The notes under the pieces were generated by a model that ran no database searches, was not told where the DNA came from, and worked only from the letters and a program-made list of their open reading frames with translations. From contig CABSNA010000073.1 of assembly GCA_902478865.1 (NCBI GenBank), positions 1 through 6,946 of the forward strand: a stretch of DNA of 6,946 nucleotides, given 5' to 3'. Position numbers and translations under genes: made by a program. Shown here piece by piece: positions 1 through 6,058 of this stretch; position 1 is the stretch's first letter, and each line of letters opens with the position of its first letter. The DNA is from an uncultured Collinsella sp. (GTDB lineage: Bacteria > Actinomycetota > Coriobacteriia > Coriobacteriales > Coriobacteriaceae).

Positions 1-39
1 GTAAGATCGTCGGCAGCGTCAGATGTGTATAAGAGACAG
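1..39 (+). other. Nextera adapter remnant (sequencing artefact)
   Basis: Positions 7-39 read exactly as the Illumina Nextera read-1 transposase adapter, and 21-39 are the 19-base Tn5 mosaic end (AGATGTGTATAAGAGACAG). The six bases before it, GTAAGA, match from memory the last six bases of the Nextera i5 index S517 (GCGTAAGA), which is what would precede the adapter in a library molecule. This stretch is library construction sequence, not genome. The ATG at 23-25 inside it creates a false start giving the peptide prefix MCIRDR on the following gene. Genomic sequence starts at about position 40. Confidence 0.97.
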
Positions 40-946
40 GGTTACTATCACTATTCCCGATGGTGCCTCGGGTGACAGCATCGCTTCGATTCTCTCCGAG
101 AACCATATCGTCGAAAATCCCAAGGATTATTACGCGGCGGTCAAAAAGCTCAACGCCGACATGTCGCTCAAGCCCGGCACCTACTCGTTCACCACGCTCA
201 TGGACGCGACCGAGGTCGTTCAGCAGCTCATGGAGGGCCCCAATGCGAGCTCCGATGCACTGACTATCCCAGAGGGCCTGACGGTTGACCAGGTCGCCGA
301 TCGCGTGGCCAAGGCATACGACAGTATCTCCAAGGAAGACTTCCTCAATCAGGCAAAGGCCTCCAACTATGTGAAGGACTATAGCTTCCTTGAGGGCGCT
401 GCAAACGATTCGCTCGAGGGCTTCCTATTCCCCAAGACCTATTCGTTGGGTAAGAAACCGAGCGCCGATGATGTGATTCGCGCCATGCTCGATCAATTCA
501 ACACCGAGTACAAGTCGCTCGATTTTGCCGGCTGCGAGGCCAAAATCAAGGAGCGCTACGGCGTGGAGATGTCCGATTACGACATCATCAATCTCGCTTC
601 CATCGTTGAGCGCGAAGGCCTCAACGCCGAGCAGCGCGCGCATGTCGCCTCGGTGTTCTACAACCGTCTTGCCGGCAAGCTCGATGGTCTGTGCTACCTC
701 AATAGCGATGCGACCATGATGTATGTCACCGGCGGCGAGGTTACCGCCGACGACCTGCAGAGCGATAGCCCGTATAACACCTATAAGCACGAGGGCCTGC
801 CGCCCACGCCCATCTGCTCTCCGTCACTCGAGGCGCTCAAGGCAACCCTTGAGCCCACCGACTCCGATGACCTGTATTTCTACATTACGCAGGACGAGGA
901 GTATTTCTCTCAGACCTACGAAGAGCACCAACAGTCTTGGAATTAA
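40..946 (+). CDS. mltG: Endolytic murein transglycosylase MltG, 5'-truncated
   Basis: MltG (YceG family) is an inner-membrane lytic transglycosylase that cuts nascent glycan strands and is thought to terminate peptidoglycan polymerisation. About 301 C-terminal residues are present. The N-terminal cytoplasmic and transmembrane part is lost beyond the contig end, and the first complete genomic codon is 41-43. A LysM-like segment (TIPDGASGDSIASIL) opens the fragment, followed by a second such stretch (TIPEGLTVDQVADRVAKAY). The catalytic YceG core follows: the motif NLASIVEREG places the presumed catalytic Glu at codon 608-610, then come RAHVASVFYNRL, LNSDATMMY, SPYNTYKHEGLPPTPICSP and a closing LYFYITQ. 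These are in the family's usual order. It ends 2 nt before the YqeG-type gene, suggesting one transcript. Any start codon inside the window is artificial. Confidence 0.95.
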
Positions 947-948
947 AC

Positions 949-1446
949 ATGAGGATTTTCAGCCCCAAACGATATGTTGCCTCGGTCGACCGCATCGACC
1001 TCGATGCCCTTTGGGCCGACGGCAAGCGCGCCATTTTGCTCGACCGCGATAACACCCTGGTGCCGCGTGATACCGAGCAGGTTCCCGCTGCCGTCTCGGC
1101 CTGGCTCGACGCCGCTCGTGCCAAGGGCTTTAAGCTGTGCATGGTGTCGAACAACTGGCATCGCGACCAGGTCATGAGCTCAGCACGCGAGCTGGGGCTC
1201 GAGGCCATCAGCCATGCCATGAAGCCTGCACCGTTTGCTCTCAAGGCCGGTCTTAAGCGCTTGGGCGCCACGGCCGATGAGGCTGTGCTGATCGGTGACC
1301 AGCTGTACACGGACGTGTGGAGCGGTAACTTTGCCGGCGTCGACACGATCTTGGTAAAGCCACAGGCAACTCAGGACCTGTGGTATACGCAGATCTTCCG
1401 TATCTTTGAGCGCCGGGCCCTGCGCGACCTTCCCTGCGAGGAATAG
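949..1446 (+). CDS. yqeG: YqeG family HAD IIIA-type phosphatase
   Basis: This is a 165-residue HAD-superfamily phosphatase, the normal YqeG length. All four HAD motifs are visible: motif I LLDRDNTL with nucleophile Asp32 and general acid Asp34; motif II VSNNW with Ser67; Lys92 in MKPAP; motif IV IGDQLYTDV with Asp117 and Asp122. There is no signal peptide or membrane segment, so it is probably cytoplasmic. The family is related to fungal Gep4, a phosphatidylglycerophosphate phosphatase, so a phospholipid role is possible, but the bacterial substrate cannot be read from the sequence. I chose the ATG at 949, 2 nt after the mltG stop. An in-frame TTG at 937 would overlap mltG and add four residues. 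No strong Shine-Dalgarno is seen, so translation may be coupled to mltG. Confidence 0.9.
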   Translation: MRIFSPKRYVASVDRIDLDALWADGKRAILLDRDNTLVPRDTEQVPAAVSAWLDAARAKGFKLCMVSNNWHRDQVMSSARELGLEAISHAMKPAPFALKAGLKRLGATADEAVLIGDQLYTDVWSGNFAGVDTILVKPQATQDLWYTQIFRIFERRALRDLPCEE

Positions 1447-1454
1447 GTTTCGTC

Positions 1455-1988
1455 ATGTCCCAGCATACCAAGCACGGCTGCGACCATATCTTCTTTATCG
1501 GGTTTTTGGGTGCGGGCAAATCGACGCTCGCACGCAACGTGGGCACGATGTTCAAGCGTCGGTTTATTGATACCGACCGCCTTGTCGTGCGCCGTTGCGG
1601 CAAATCGGTAACCGAGATTTTTGAAACCGAGGGCGAGGAGCGCTTTCGCGAGCTCGAAACCTCGGCGCTCCGTTCGCTCCAAAGCGAGCGCAGCCTGCTG
1701 GTTTCGTGCGGTGGTGGCATTGTCGAGACGCCGGTCAATATCGAGCTTATGCACCAGATGGGTACCTGCGTGTACCTCGAGGGCGATTTTGAGGATTCGA
1801 TGCGCCAGATCCGCCGCTCCGACACGCGTCCCGATTTCCGCTCGCCCGAGCACGCGGCGCTGCTCTTTGAGCATCGCCGTCCGTTGTATCGTCAAGCTGC
1901 CGATCTTACCCTTGATATTCGCAACAAGTCCTTCGAGGACGTTTCCTACCTTTGTGCCGAGATGCTTTTGGAGCGTGGACTGCTATGA
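1455..1988 (+). CDS. aroK: Shikimate kinase
   Basis: Shikimate kinase phosphorylates shikimate with ATP to shikimate 3-phosphate, the fifth step of the chorismate pathway, in the cytoplasm. The 177-residue protein has the family's usual length and all expected parts. The Walker A loop GFLGAGKS is at 16-23, DTD at 39-41 (Asp41 as shikimate ligand), FRELE at 64-68 (Arg65), CGGG at 85-88, the lid arginine in TRPDF (Arg125) and RPLYRQAAD at 142-150 (Arg146). By eye nothing catalytic is missing. The start ATG lies 8 nt after yqeG, with GAGG and AGG stretches over the yqeG stop as likely ribosome binding site. Its stop overlaps the start of the next gene as ATGA, so the two are probably translationally coupled. 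The contrast with the degenerate AroB homologue next door is notable. Confidence 0.95.
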   Translation: MSQHTKHGCDHIFFIGFLGAGKSTLARNVGTMFKRRFIDTDRLVVRRCGKSVTEIFETEGEERFRELETSALRSLQSERSLLVSCGGGIVETPVNIELMHQMGTCVYLEGDFEDSMRQIRRSDTRPDFRSPEHAALLFEHRRPLYRQAADLTLDIRNKSFEDVSYLCAEMLLERGLL

Positions 1989-3094
1989 TTCGCCGTCAAC
2001 TTATCAATTTCCAAAACCGCAGTGTCGATGTCCGCGTCGGATTGGGCGCGTTCGAGGAGCTGTCGCGCATGTTTGCCTCGGCTGTGGGCAAACCCAAGCG
2101 GGCGATGGTGGTTTGGAACAGCGCCACATCCGAGCGTTTTGGCGAGGTTGTCGAGCATGCGCTGGTCGACGCCGGTTTTGCCGTGTCGCCGCTTGTCCTC
2201 GAGGTTTCGCCTGCCGGTGCTACGCTGGCCGATGCCGATACCGTTTTTGGCGCCCTGTCGGCTAACGGCATTACCTGCGACGATCTCGTTGTCGCTGTCG
2301 GCGACACGGCGACCTGCTCGGTCGTTTGCTGGTGTGCCAATCAGTGGTGCGGTCGCACCGAGTGCGCCTTGCTGCCGACGACGTTCGACGCCATGCTCAC
2401 GGTCGCGACGACCATGAAGCCGCTCGTCGCCTCGTCGGCGAATGCGCTTCCCGCTATCGCGTTCCGTCCCGAGCCGGGCTTGGTCGTGTGTGACCTCGAA
2501 CTTGTTCGCGAAGCGGACCCCGAGGACCTCAAGCTCGGTTATGCGGTACTTGTTGGCACCATGCTTTCGAGCAGCAAGTCCCGTTGGAATCAGTTTACCG
2601 AGACCGTCCCCGAGATTCTCGCGGGCGAGGAGGTCGCGCTCGTCAATGCCGTTCAGTGGTCTCAGACTGCCCGCAAGGACGTACTGATGGCCACGAACCC
2701 GAGCGCCCGCCATGCGCTCGATTTTGGCAAGACGGGGGAGCGTACCCTGCGCGCCTGCTTGGGCGATGCCGCTTCGCAGGTCCCTGCCTACCAGCTGTTG
2801 TCCGAAGGTATGCGCTTTGAGGCGCGCCTAGCACATGATGCCTGCGACTTCGATATCGACTACGTGTTTGAGGTTGATGACTGCCTGGAGGACTTTGGTA
2901 TCGAGGAGCTTGCCTTCGATCTGGAGCCTGCCGCATATATCGAGGAGTTCCGCAAGCAGCAGTTCGCCCGCTCGAACCGCAGCATGTTGCCGCTGCCCGC
3001 GGCACTTGGCGCCATTCGTCTAACGAGCGTTGAGGACGAGATTCTTGAGCGCCATGCTCACGCCTACTTGGCTTCTCGCAAAGAACTTCTCTAA
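1985..3094 (+). CDS. aroB: AroB-family (3-dehydroquinate synthase-like) protein, probably without canonical activity
   Basis: True AroB makes 3-dehydroquinate from DAHP using NAD and a divalent metal. This 369-residue protein has AroB length and an ungapped match in spacing from the nucleotide-binding strand (VVAVGD, 102-107) to the PTT motif (131-133). Downstream blocks GYAVLVG (185-191), RHALDFGKT (242-250) and LLSEGM (271-276) also line up. By eye, using fungal DHQS numbering from memory, the metal ligands are replaced: Glu194 by Val188, His271 by Lys249, His287 by about Ala268. The GGGVVGD NAD loop reads GDTATCS, Asp146 is Thr139, Lys197 is Gly191, His275 is Arg253, and the C-terminal DKK is absent. 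Lys145 (Lys152) and Arg242 (Arg264) remain. The frame is open, arguing against simple decay. Start is the ATG in the ATGA overlap with aroK; an in-frame upstream start at 1952 would overlap aroK more. It could be a pseudoenzyme, an altered enzyme, or an AroK partner. Confidence 0.8.
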   Translation: MIRRQLINFQNRSVDVRVGLGAFEELSRMFASAVGKPKRAMVVWNSATSERFGEVVEHALVDAGFAVSPLVLEVSPAGATLADADTVFGALSANGITCDDLVVAVGDTATCSVVCWCANQWCGRTECALLPTTFDAMLTVATTMKPLVASSANALPAIAFRPEPGLVVCDLELVREADPEDLKLGYAVLVGTMLSSSKSRWNQFTETVPEILAGEEVALVNAVQWSQTARKDVLMATNPSARHALDFGKTGERTLRACLGDAASQVPAYQLLSEGMRFEARLAHDACDFDIDYVFEVDDCLEDFGIEELAFDLEPAAYIEEFRKQQFARSNRSMLPLPAALGAIRLTSVEDEILERHAHAYLASRKELL

Positions 3095-3100
3095 GTTTTA

Positions 3101-3129
3101 TTGACATCCATCGTCTTTCGTATCATGTT
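3101..3129 (+). promoter_or_regulatory. Candidate sigma-70-type promoter for pepQ
   Basis: A perfect -35 box TTGACA lies at 3101-3106, six bases after the aroB-like stop. At the ideal 17-nt spacing the -10 hexamer would be CATGTT (3124-3129), only a partial match. A better-looking TATCAT at 3121-3126 has a spacer of just 14 nt. The position, at the only sizeable gap so far, supports a promoter, but the -10 assignment is uncertain. It would give a leader of roughly 90 nt ahead of pepQ. Confidence 0.45.
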
Positions 3130-3181
3130 GAGGTGCGGGTTTTCAATCGGTTGCGGATCGCGTGCGAATCCGTCTTTCGAT

Positions 3182-3200
3182 CGGGACCCGTCCCGCTTTT
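3182..3200 (+). promoter_or_regulatory. Short leader hairpin followed by CTTTT upstream of pepQ
   Basis: CGGGA (3182-3186) and TCCCG (3191-3195) pair around a 4-nt loop CCCG, and CTTTT follows at 3196-3200. It resembles a very small intrinsic terminator or attenuator placed just before the pepQ ribosome binding site. The stem is only 5 bp and the T run only 4, so it may be a weak terminator for readthrough from aroB, a leader structure, or chance. I recognise no known riboswitch in this leader. Confidence 0.3.
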
Positions 3201-3211
3201 ATGAGGACAAC

Positions 3212-3220
3212 AAGAAAGGA
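3212..3220 (+). promoter_or_regulatory. Ribosome binding site that decides the pepQ start
   Basis: AAGAAAGGA ends 6 nt before the ATG at 3227. The same motif (AAGAAAGG) precedes efp. It favours 3227 over the in-frame TTG at 3101, which would add 42 residues unlike any M24 peptidase and would coincide with the -35 box. Confidence 0.75.
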
Positions 3221-3226
3221 ATCTGC

Positions 3227-4357
3227 ATGTCTGAGTTTGCTGCCGGTCCTGCCGGTCGTATCGAGCGTGTCCGTGCCCTGATGGCCGAGCGCGGCTACGA
3301 CGCCATCGTCGTGCGCGACGAGGCCAACCTCCGTTGGCTCACGGGCGTGAAGGGCATCTTCGACTACACCTTCGAGTTCCCTCACGCCGCGTTTATTACG
3401 GCCGATCAGTGCCTGTTCCACACCGACTCGCGCTATCTCAACAGTTTTGAGGAGAACACGCCCGCCTGCAGCCCCTGGGTCTACGACATGGACGAGGGCA
3501 CCATCCCCGGCTGGGTCGCCGGCAAGATTGCGGCCAACAAATGCCGTGTCTGCGCCGTCGAGGATGACATGCAGATTAACTTCTACCAGGGTATTCAGCG
3601 TGGTCTGGAGGACCGCTCCATTGCCTGCATGCTGCCGCTGATGCATGACGACATCCGCAAGATGCGTGCCATAAAGGATGCCGAGGAGATCGAGCTCATG
3701 CGCCATGCGCAGTCGATCACCGATGCCGCCTTCCAGCACATGCTCGGCTTTATTAAGCCCGGTATGACCGAGAAGCAGGTTCGCAACGAGCTCGAGAACT
3801 TTATGTTCGCCAATGGCGCCGACAGCCTGGCCTTCGGCTCCATCGTGGCGAGTGGCCCCAATACCGCCAACCCGCATGCCGTCCCAAGCGACCGCGTGAT
3901 CGAGAAGGGCGACTTTGTCCTGATGGACTACGGCGCGGGCTACTGCGACTACCGCTCCGATATGACTCGTACCGTCGTGATGGGTGAGCCCACCCAGGAG
4001 CAGCTCGACCTGTACGCGCTCGTGCGCCGCACCCACGAGGAGTGCGTCGCCGCCATCCATCCGGGCGTCGAGGGCAACGACATTTTCAAGCTTTCCAAGA
4101 AGATCATCGGCGATGCCGGCTATGGCGATTACTACAACCACGGCCTGGGCCATGGTGTCGGTATCGACATCCACGAGCTGCCCAACTTCAACCGCAGCAA
4201 GAACATCATCGAGGTCGGCTCGGTTATCACCATGGAGCCCGGCGTGTACCTGCCCGGCGTGGGCGGCGTGCGCCTGGAGGACTACGGCGTCGTCACCGAG
4301 AACGGCTATGAGCCCTTCACCAAGACCCCGCACGACCTGCATATTATCGATTGCTAA
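3227..4357 (+). CDS. pepQ: M24B family Xaa-Pro peptidase (aminopeptidase P / prolidase type)
   Basis: This cytoplasmic metallopeptidase removes residues next to proline, from peptides (aminopeptidase P) or Xaa-Pro dipeptides (prolidase); the sequence does not separate the two. The 376-residue protein has the two-domain M24B layout: a creatinase-like N-terminal domain at about 10-140 (RIERVRALMAERGYDAIVV, FHTDSRY) and a pita-bread catalytic domain at about 145-370, entered by MRAIKDAEEIELMRHA. The five dinuclear metal ligands are all visible: Asp234 (LMDYGA), Asp245 (SDMTRT), His309 (HGLGHGVG), Glu337 (ITMEPG) and Glu351 (RLEDYG). His316 in DIHE is also conserved. Codons are strongly biased to C-ending and AAG, suggesting high expression. 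It sits between its own probable promoter and a terminator. The pepQ-efp neighbourhood recurs in Actinobacteria and both genes concern proline-containing polypeptides, but a functional link is only inferred. Confidence 0.93.
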   Translation: MSEFAAGPAGRIERVRALMAERGYDAIVVRDEANLRWLTGVKGIFDYTFEFPHAAFITADQCLFHTDSRYLNSFEENTPACSPWVYDMDEGTIPGWVAGKIAANKCRVCAVEDDMQINFYQGIQRGLEDRSIACMLPLMHDDIRKMRAIKDAEEIELMRHAQSITDAAFQHMLGFIKPGMTEKQVRNELENFMFANGADSLAFGSIVASGPNTANPHAVPSDRVIEKGDFVLMDYGAGYCDYRSDMTRTVVMGEPTQEQLDLYALVRRTHEECVAAIHPGVEGNDIFKLSKKIIGDAGYGDYYNHGLGHGVGIDIHELPNFNRSKNIIEVGSVITMEPGVYLPGVGGVRLEDYGVVTENGYEPFTKTPHDLHIIDC

Positions 4358-4380
4358 ACCATCCATTTGGGTTTTTGGAG

Positions 4381-4423
4381 GCGGGGCGTCCGGATCGATT
4401 CGGGCGTCCCGCGTTCTCTTTTT
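4381..4423 (+). terminator. Rho-independent terminator after pepQ
   Basis: A 12-bp stem pairs 4381-4392 with 4401-4412 around an 8-nt loop (GATCGATT), with two G-U wobbles and otherwise GC-rich pairs. A T-rich tail, TTCTCTTTTT, follows at 4414-4423. It lies 23 nt after the pepQ stop and before the efp promoter, so it should separate the two transcription units. Confidence 0.85.
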
Positions 4424-4454
4424 ATGCGCTCGCCGCAGCCGCCGTCTGCAAGTG

Positions 4455-4460
4455 TATAAT
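4455..4460 (+). promoter_or_regulatory. -10 box (TATAAT) of the efp operon promoter
   Basis: A perfect TATAAT stands in an otherwise GC-rich gap between the pepQ terminator and efp. No convincing -35 is found 16-18 nt upstream (GCCGCA at 17 nt). A TG directly abuts the hexamer, but one base off the extended -10 position. Transcription would start near 4467, leaving about a 50-nt leader. It probably drives efp through tlyA. Confidence 0.65.
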
Positions 4461-4517
4461 TTCGCTCGTATGTAATTTGGACGTTTGTGCGTCTAGCCAA
4501 TAACAAGAAAGGTCGCT

Positions 4518-5081
4518 ATGCCTACTATCTCTACCGCCGACTTCAAGAACGGCCTCGGTCTCCGCATTAAGGACAAGGTCTACACCATCGTCGAGTTCCA
4601 GCATGTCAAGCCGGGCAAGGGTGGCGCGTTTGTGCGCTACAAGACCCGCGACATCAAGAGCGGCCGCGTCGTCGAGAACACCTGCAACGCCGGCACCAAG
4701 TTCGAGAGCGTCATGCTCACCACCCGTGAGTTCCAGTACCTCTACAACGATGGCGCCGACTACATCTTCATGGACAACGAGACCTATGAGCAGGTTCCCG
4801 TTCCCGAGGACATGGTGGGCGAGAACTCCAAGTGGCTGCGCGAGAACGACATTTGCCAGCTGCTCTTCGCCGACGACGAGCTCATGGGCGTGACCCCGCC
4901 GATGTTCATCGAGACCACCATCGTCCAGACCGACCCGGGCTTTAAGGGCGACACCGTCCAGGGTTCCACCAAGCCGGCCACGATCGACACCGGCGCTGTC
5001 ATCCAGGTCCCCATGTACCTCAACGAGGGCGAGGTCATTAAGGTTGACACCCGCGACGGCAAGTTCGTCTCCCGCGTCTAG
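4518..5081 (+). CDS. efp: Translation elongation factor P
   Basis: EF-P binds between the ribosomal P and E sites and rescues ribosomes stalled on polyproline stretches. The 187-residue protein is full length with three beta-barrel domains: a KOW-like domain I at about 1-65, and OB domains II (about 66-128) and III (about 129-187, with the family signature around FIETTIVQTDPGFKGDT). The P-site loop reads HVKPGKGGAFVR with Lys34 at the tip, the residue that is modified in some bacteria and left bare in others. No modification enzyme gene is in the window. All lysine codons are AAG and most others end in C, fitting high expression. AAGAAAGG at 4505-4512 is the ribosome binding site. It is the first gene of the unit that continues into the Asp23, nusB, xseB and tlyA genes. 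Confidence 0.97.
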   Translation: MPTISTADFKNGLGLRIKDKVYTIVEFQHVKPGKGGAFVRYKTRDIKSGRVVENTCNAGTKFESVMLTTREFQYLYNDGADYIFMDNETYEQVPVPEDMVGENSKWLRENDICQLLFADDELMGVTPPMFIETTIVQTDPGFKGDTVQGSTKPATIDTGAVIQVPMYLNEGEVIKVDTRDGKFVSRV

Positions 5082-5105
5082 CAACCAACTCTTCTAGGAG
5101 GACTC

Positions 5106-5468
5106 ATGCCCCAGGAAATCAAGATTGACGGCATCGGCATTTCGCCCGATGTTCTGACCGCCATCGTCTCGCGCGCCGTCACGGATGTCGAGGGCATCGC
5201 CTCCGTGGGCGTCAAGGACCTTGCCACCAACCTTGTCTCCATGATGCTTTCGTCCAAGGCCCCGGCTTCCGAGCCGGCGGTCGAGGCCGAGGTCATTGGC
5301 GACAAACTCGCGCTTACTGTGCGCGTCGTGGTGTTCTTTGGCTATCCGTTCAAGAAACTCGCCGAGGCCGTTCGCGCCGCCGTGGTTGCCGCCATCGACG
5401 CCCAGGTGGGCGTCGAGGTCGAGCGCGTTGACGTTTGCATCGACGGCCTCGTTTTCCCCAAGGAGTAA
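5106..5468 (+). CDS. Asp23/Gls24 family protein (YqhY-like)
   Basis: This 120-residue protein matches the Asp23/Gls24 (DUF322) family, whose members include staphylococcal Asp23, a membrane-associated stress protein, and Bacillus YqhY, linked to fatty acid synthesis control. Seen here: ISPDVLTAIVSRAVTDVEGIASVG at the N-terminus, a central beta region (LALTVRVVVFFGYPFKKLAEAVRAAV) and the closing strand VGVEVERVDVCIDGLVF. It has no transmembrane segment, so any membrane link would need a partner. A perfect AGGAGG at 5096-5101 lies 4 nt before the ATG. Its place just before nusB mirrors Bacillus yqhY-nusB, but the accB and accC genes found upstream there are replaced here by efp. The exact role is unknown. 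Confidence 0.85.
   Translation: MPQEIKIDGIGISPDVLTAIVSRAVTDVEGIASVGVKDLATNLVSMMLSSKAPASEPAVEAEVIGDKLALTVRVVVFFGYPFKKLAEAVRAAVVAAIDAQVGVEVERVDVCIDGLVFPKE
5460..5465 (+). promoter_or_regulatory. Ribosome binding site supporting a TTG start for nusB
   Basis: AAGGAG, formed by the last two sense codons of the Asp23-family gene, lies 6 nt before the TTG at 5472. No ATG or GTG lies near enough to replace it: the first in-frame ATG would delete over 70 residues, including the conserved ARSQALQLLFQ. Ribosome binding site, upstream stop and start are packed within 15 nt, so the two genes are probably coupled. Confidence 0.7.
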
Positions 5469-5471
5469 CCT

Positions 5472-6056
5472 TTGAGCCTTAAGGTTTATCGCGGGCGTAC
5501 GCTTGCCCGCAGTCAGGCGCTGCAGCTGCTGTTCCAGGCCGAGGCCACGGACAGTCCGCTCGAGCGCGTCCTCGAGGGCGATTTCCTGATCTCGAAGGGT
5601 CCCCTCGATCCCTACGCGCTGGAGCTGTGCCGCGGTGCCTACGAGCACATCGACCGCATCGACTGCGCCCTGCGCTCCGTCGCCAAGAACTGGGATCTTA
5701 TGCGTATGCCCGGTGCCGACCGCAATCTGCTGCGTATCGCCGTCTATGAGATGCGCTTCCTCACCGACGAGGAGGTCTCGGACGCCATCGTGATCAACGA
5801 GGCGGTCGAGCTTGCCAAGGCCTATGGCACCGACCAGTCCGCGTCGTTTGTCAACGGCGTGCTGGGCAAGATCGCTCGTAGCGAGGAGCTGCCGGGCGAG
5901 GACCTGTATCAGGAGCTGCTGGCCGAGGACCGTGCCCGCGAGGAGGCCCAGGCCGCCGAGGCTGCCGCCAAGGTTGCAGCCGCTCAGGCTGCGGCCGGCG
6001 TTCTCGACGAGGGTGCCGAGGTCGCCGAGGCCGAGACCGGTACCGTCGAGGAGTAG
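5472..6056 (+). CDS. nusB: Transcription antitermination factor NusB with an unusual C-terminal tail
   Basis: NusB with NusE (ribosomal protein S10) binds boxA RNA and keeps RNA polymerase from terminating in rRNA operons. The all-helical NusB core spans about residues 5-137. It shows RTLARSQALQLLFQAE at 9-24, the NWDLMRMPGADRNLLRIAVYEM block at 73-94, and INEAVELAKAYGTDQSASFVNGVLGKI at 108-134. After the core come about 55 extra residues (140-194) rich in Ala and Glu. Residues 145-175 are probably helical or coiled coil, and the last 20 are acidic and probably disordered. Typical NusB proteins are about 130-150 residues, so this one is long at 194. The start is TTG. GAGGAG at its 3' end doubles as the ribosome binding site for xseB. 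Confidence 0.95.
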   Translation: MSLKVYRGRTLARSQALQLLFQAEATDSPLERVLEGDFLISKGPLDPYALELCRGAYEHIDRIDCALRSVAKNWDLMRMPGADRNLLRIAVYEMRFLTDEEVSDAIVINEAVELAKAYGTDQSASFVNGVLGKIARSEELPGEDLYQELLAEDRAREEAQAAEAAAKVAAAQAAAGVLDEGAEVAEAETGTVEE

Positions 6057-6058
6057 CC

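Noticed and set aside
1952..1984. Upstream non-ATG start for the aroB-like gene
   Set aside because: It would overlap aroK by 37 nt and add 11 residues with no family counterpart. The ATG at 1985 forms the common ATGA coupling overlap and starts at a typical AroB N-terminus.
1946..2713. Open reading frame of 255 codons on the minus strand opposite the aroB-like gene, considered as a sign that aroB is not the true gene
   Set aside because: The + strand frame aligns to AroB motifs in order and is coupled to aroK; the minus frame has no recognisable domain and odd Arg/Gly/His-rich composition.
3101..3126. TTGACA with TATCAT (3121-3126) as promoter
   Set aside because: The spacer is only 14 nt, too short for a normal sigma-70-type promoter. 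The 17-nt alternative with CATGTT was kept at low confidence.
3101..3226. TTG at 3101 as an extended pepQ start
   Set aside because: The extra 42 residues do not look like M24 sequence, the TTG is part of the TTGACA box, and a good ribosome binding site precedes the ATG at 3227.
3143..4366. Open reading frame of 407 codons on the minus strand opposite pepQ
   Set aside because: It lies entirely antisense to a gene with all M24 catalytic residues. The translation is dominated by Val, Ala, Gly, Asp, Leu and His, as expected from reverse complement of C-ending codons, and shows no recognisable domain.
4358..4517. Small RNA or riboswitch in the pepQ-efp gap
   Set aside because: The gap is accounted for by a terminator, a -10 box and a short leader with ribosome binding site; no further structure was seen.
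4422..5084. Open reading frame of 220 codons on the minus strand opposite efp
   Set aside because: It is a codon-bias shadow of efp, rich in Val, Leu, Asp and Gly, with no family motif and no ribosome binding site of note.
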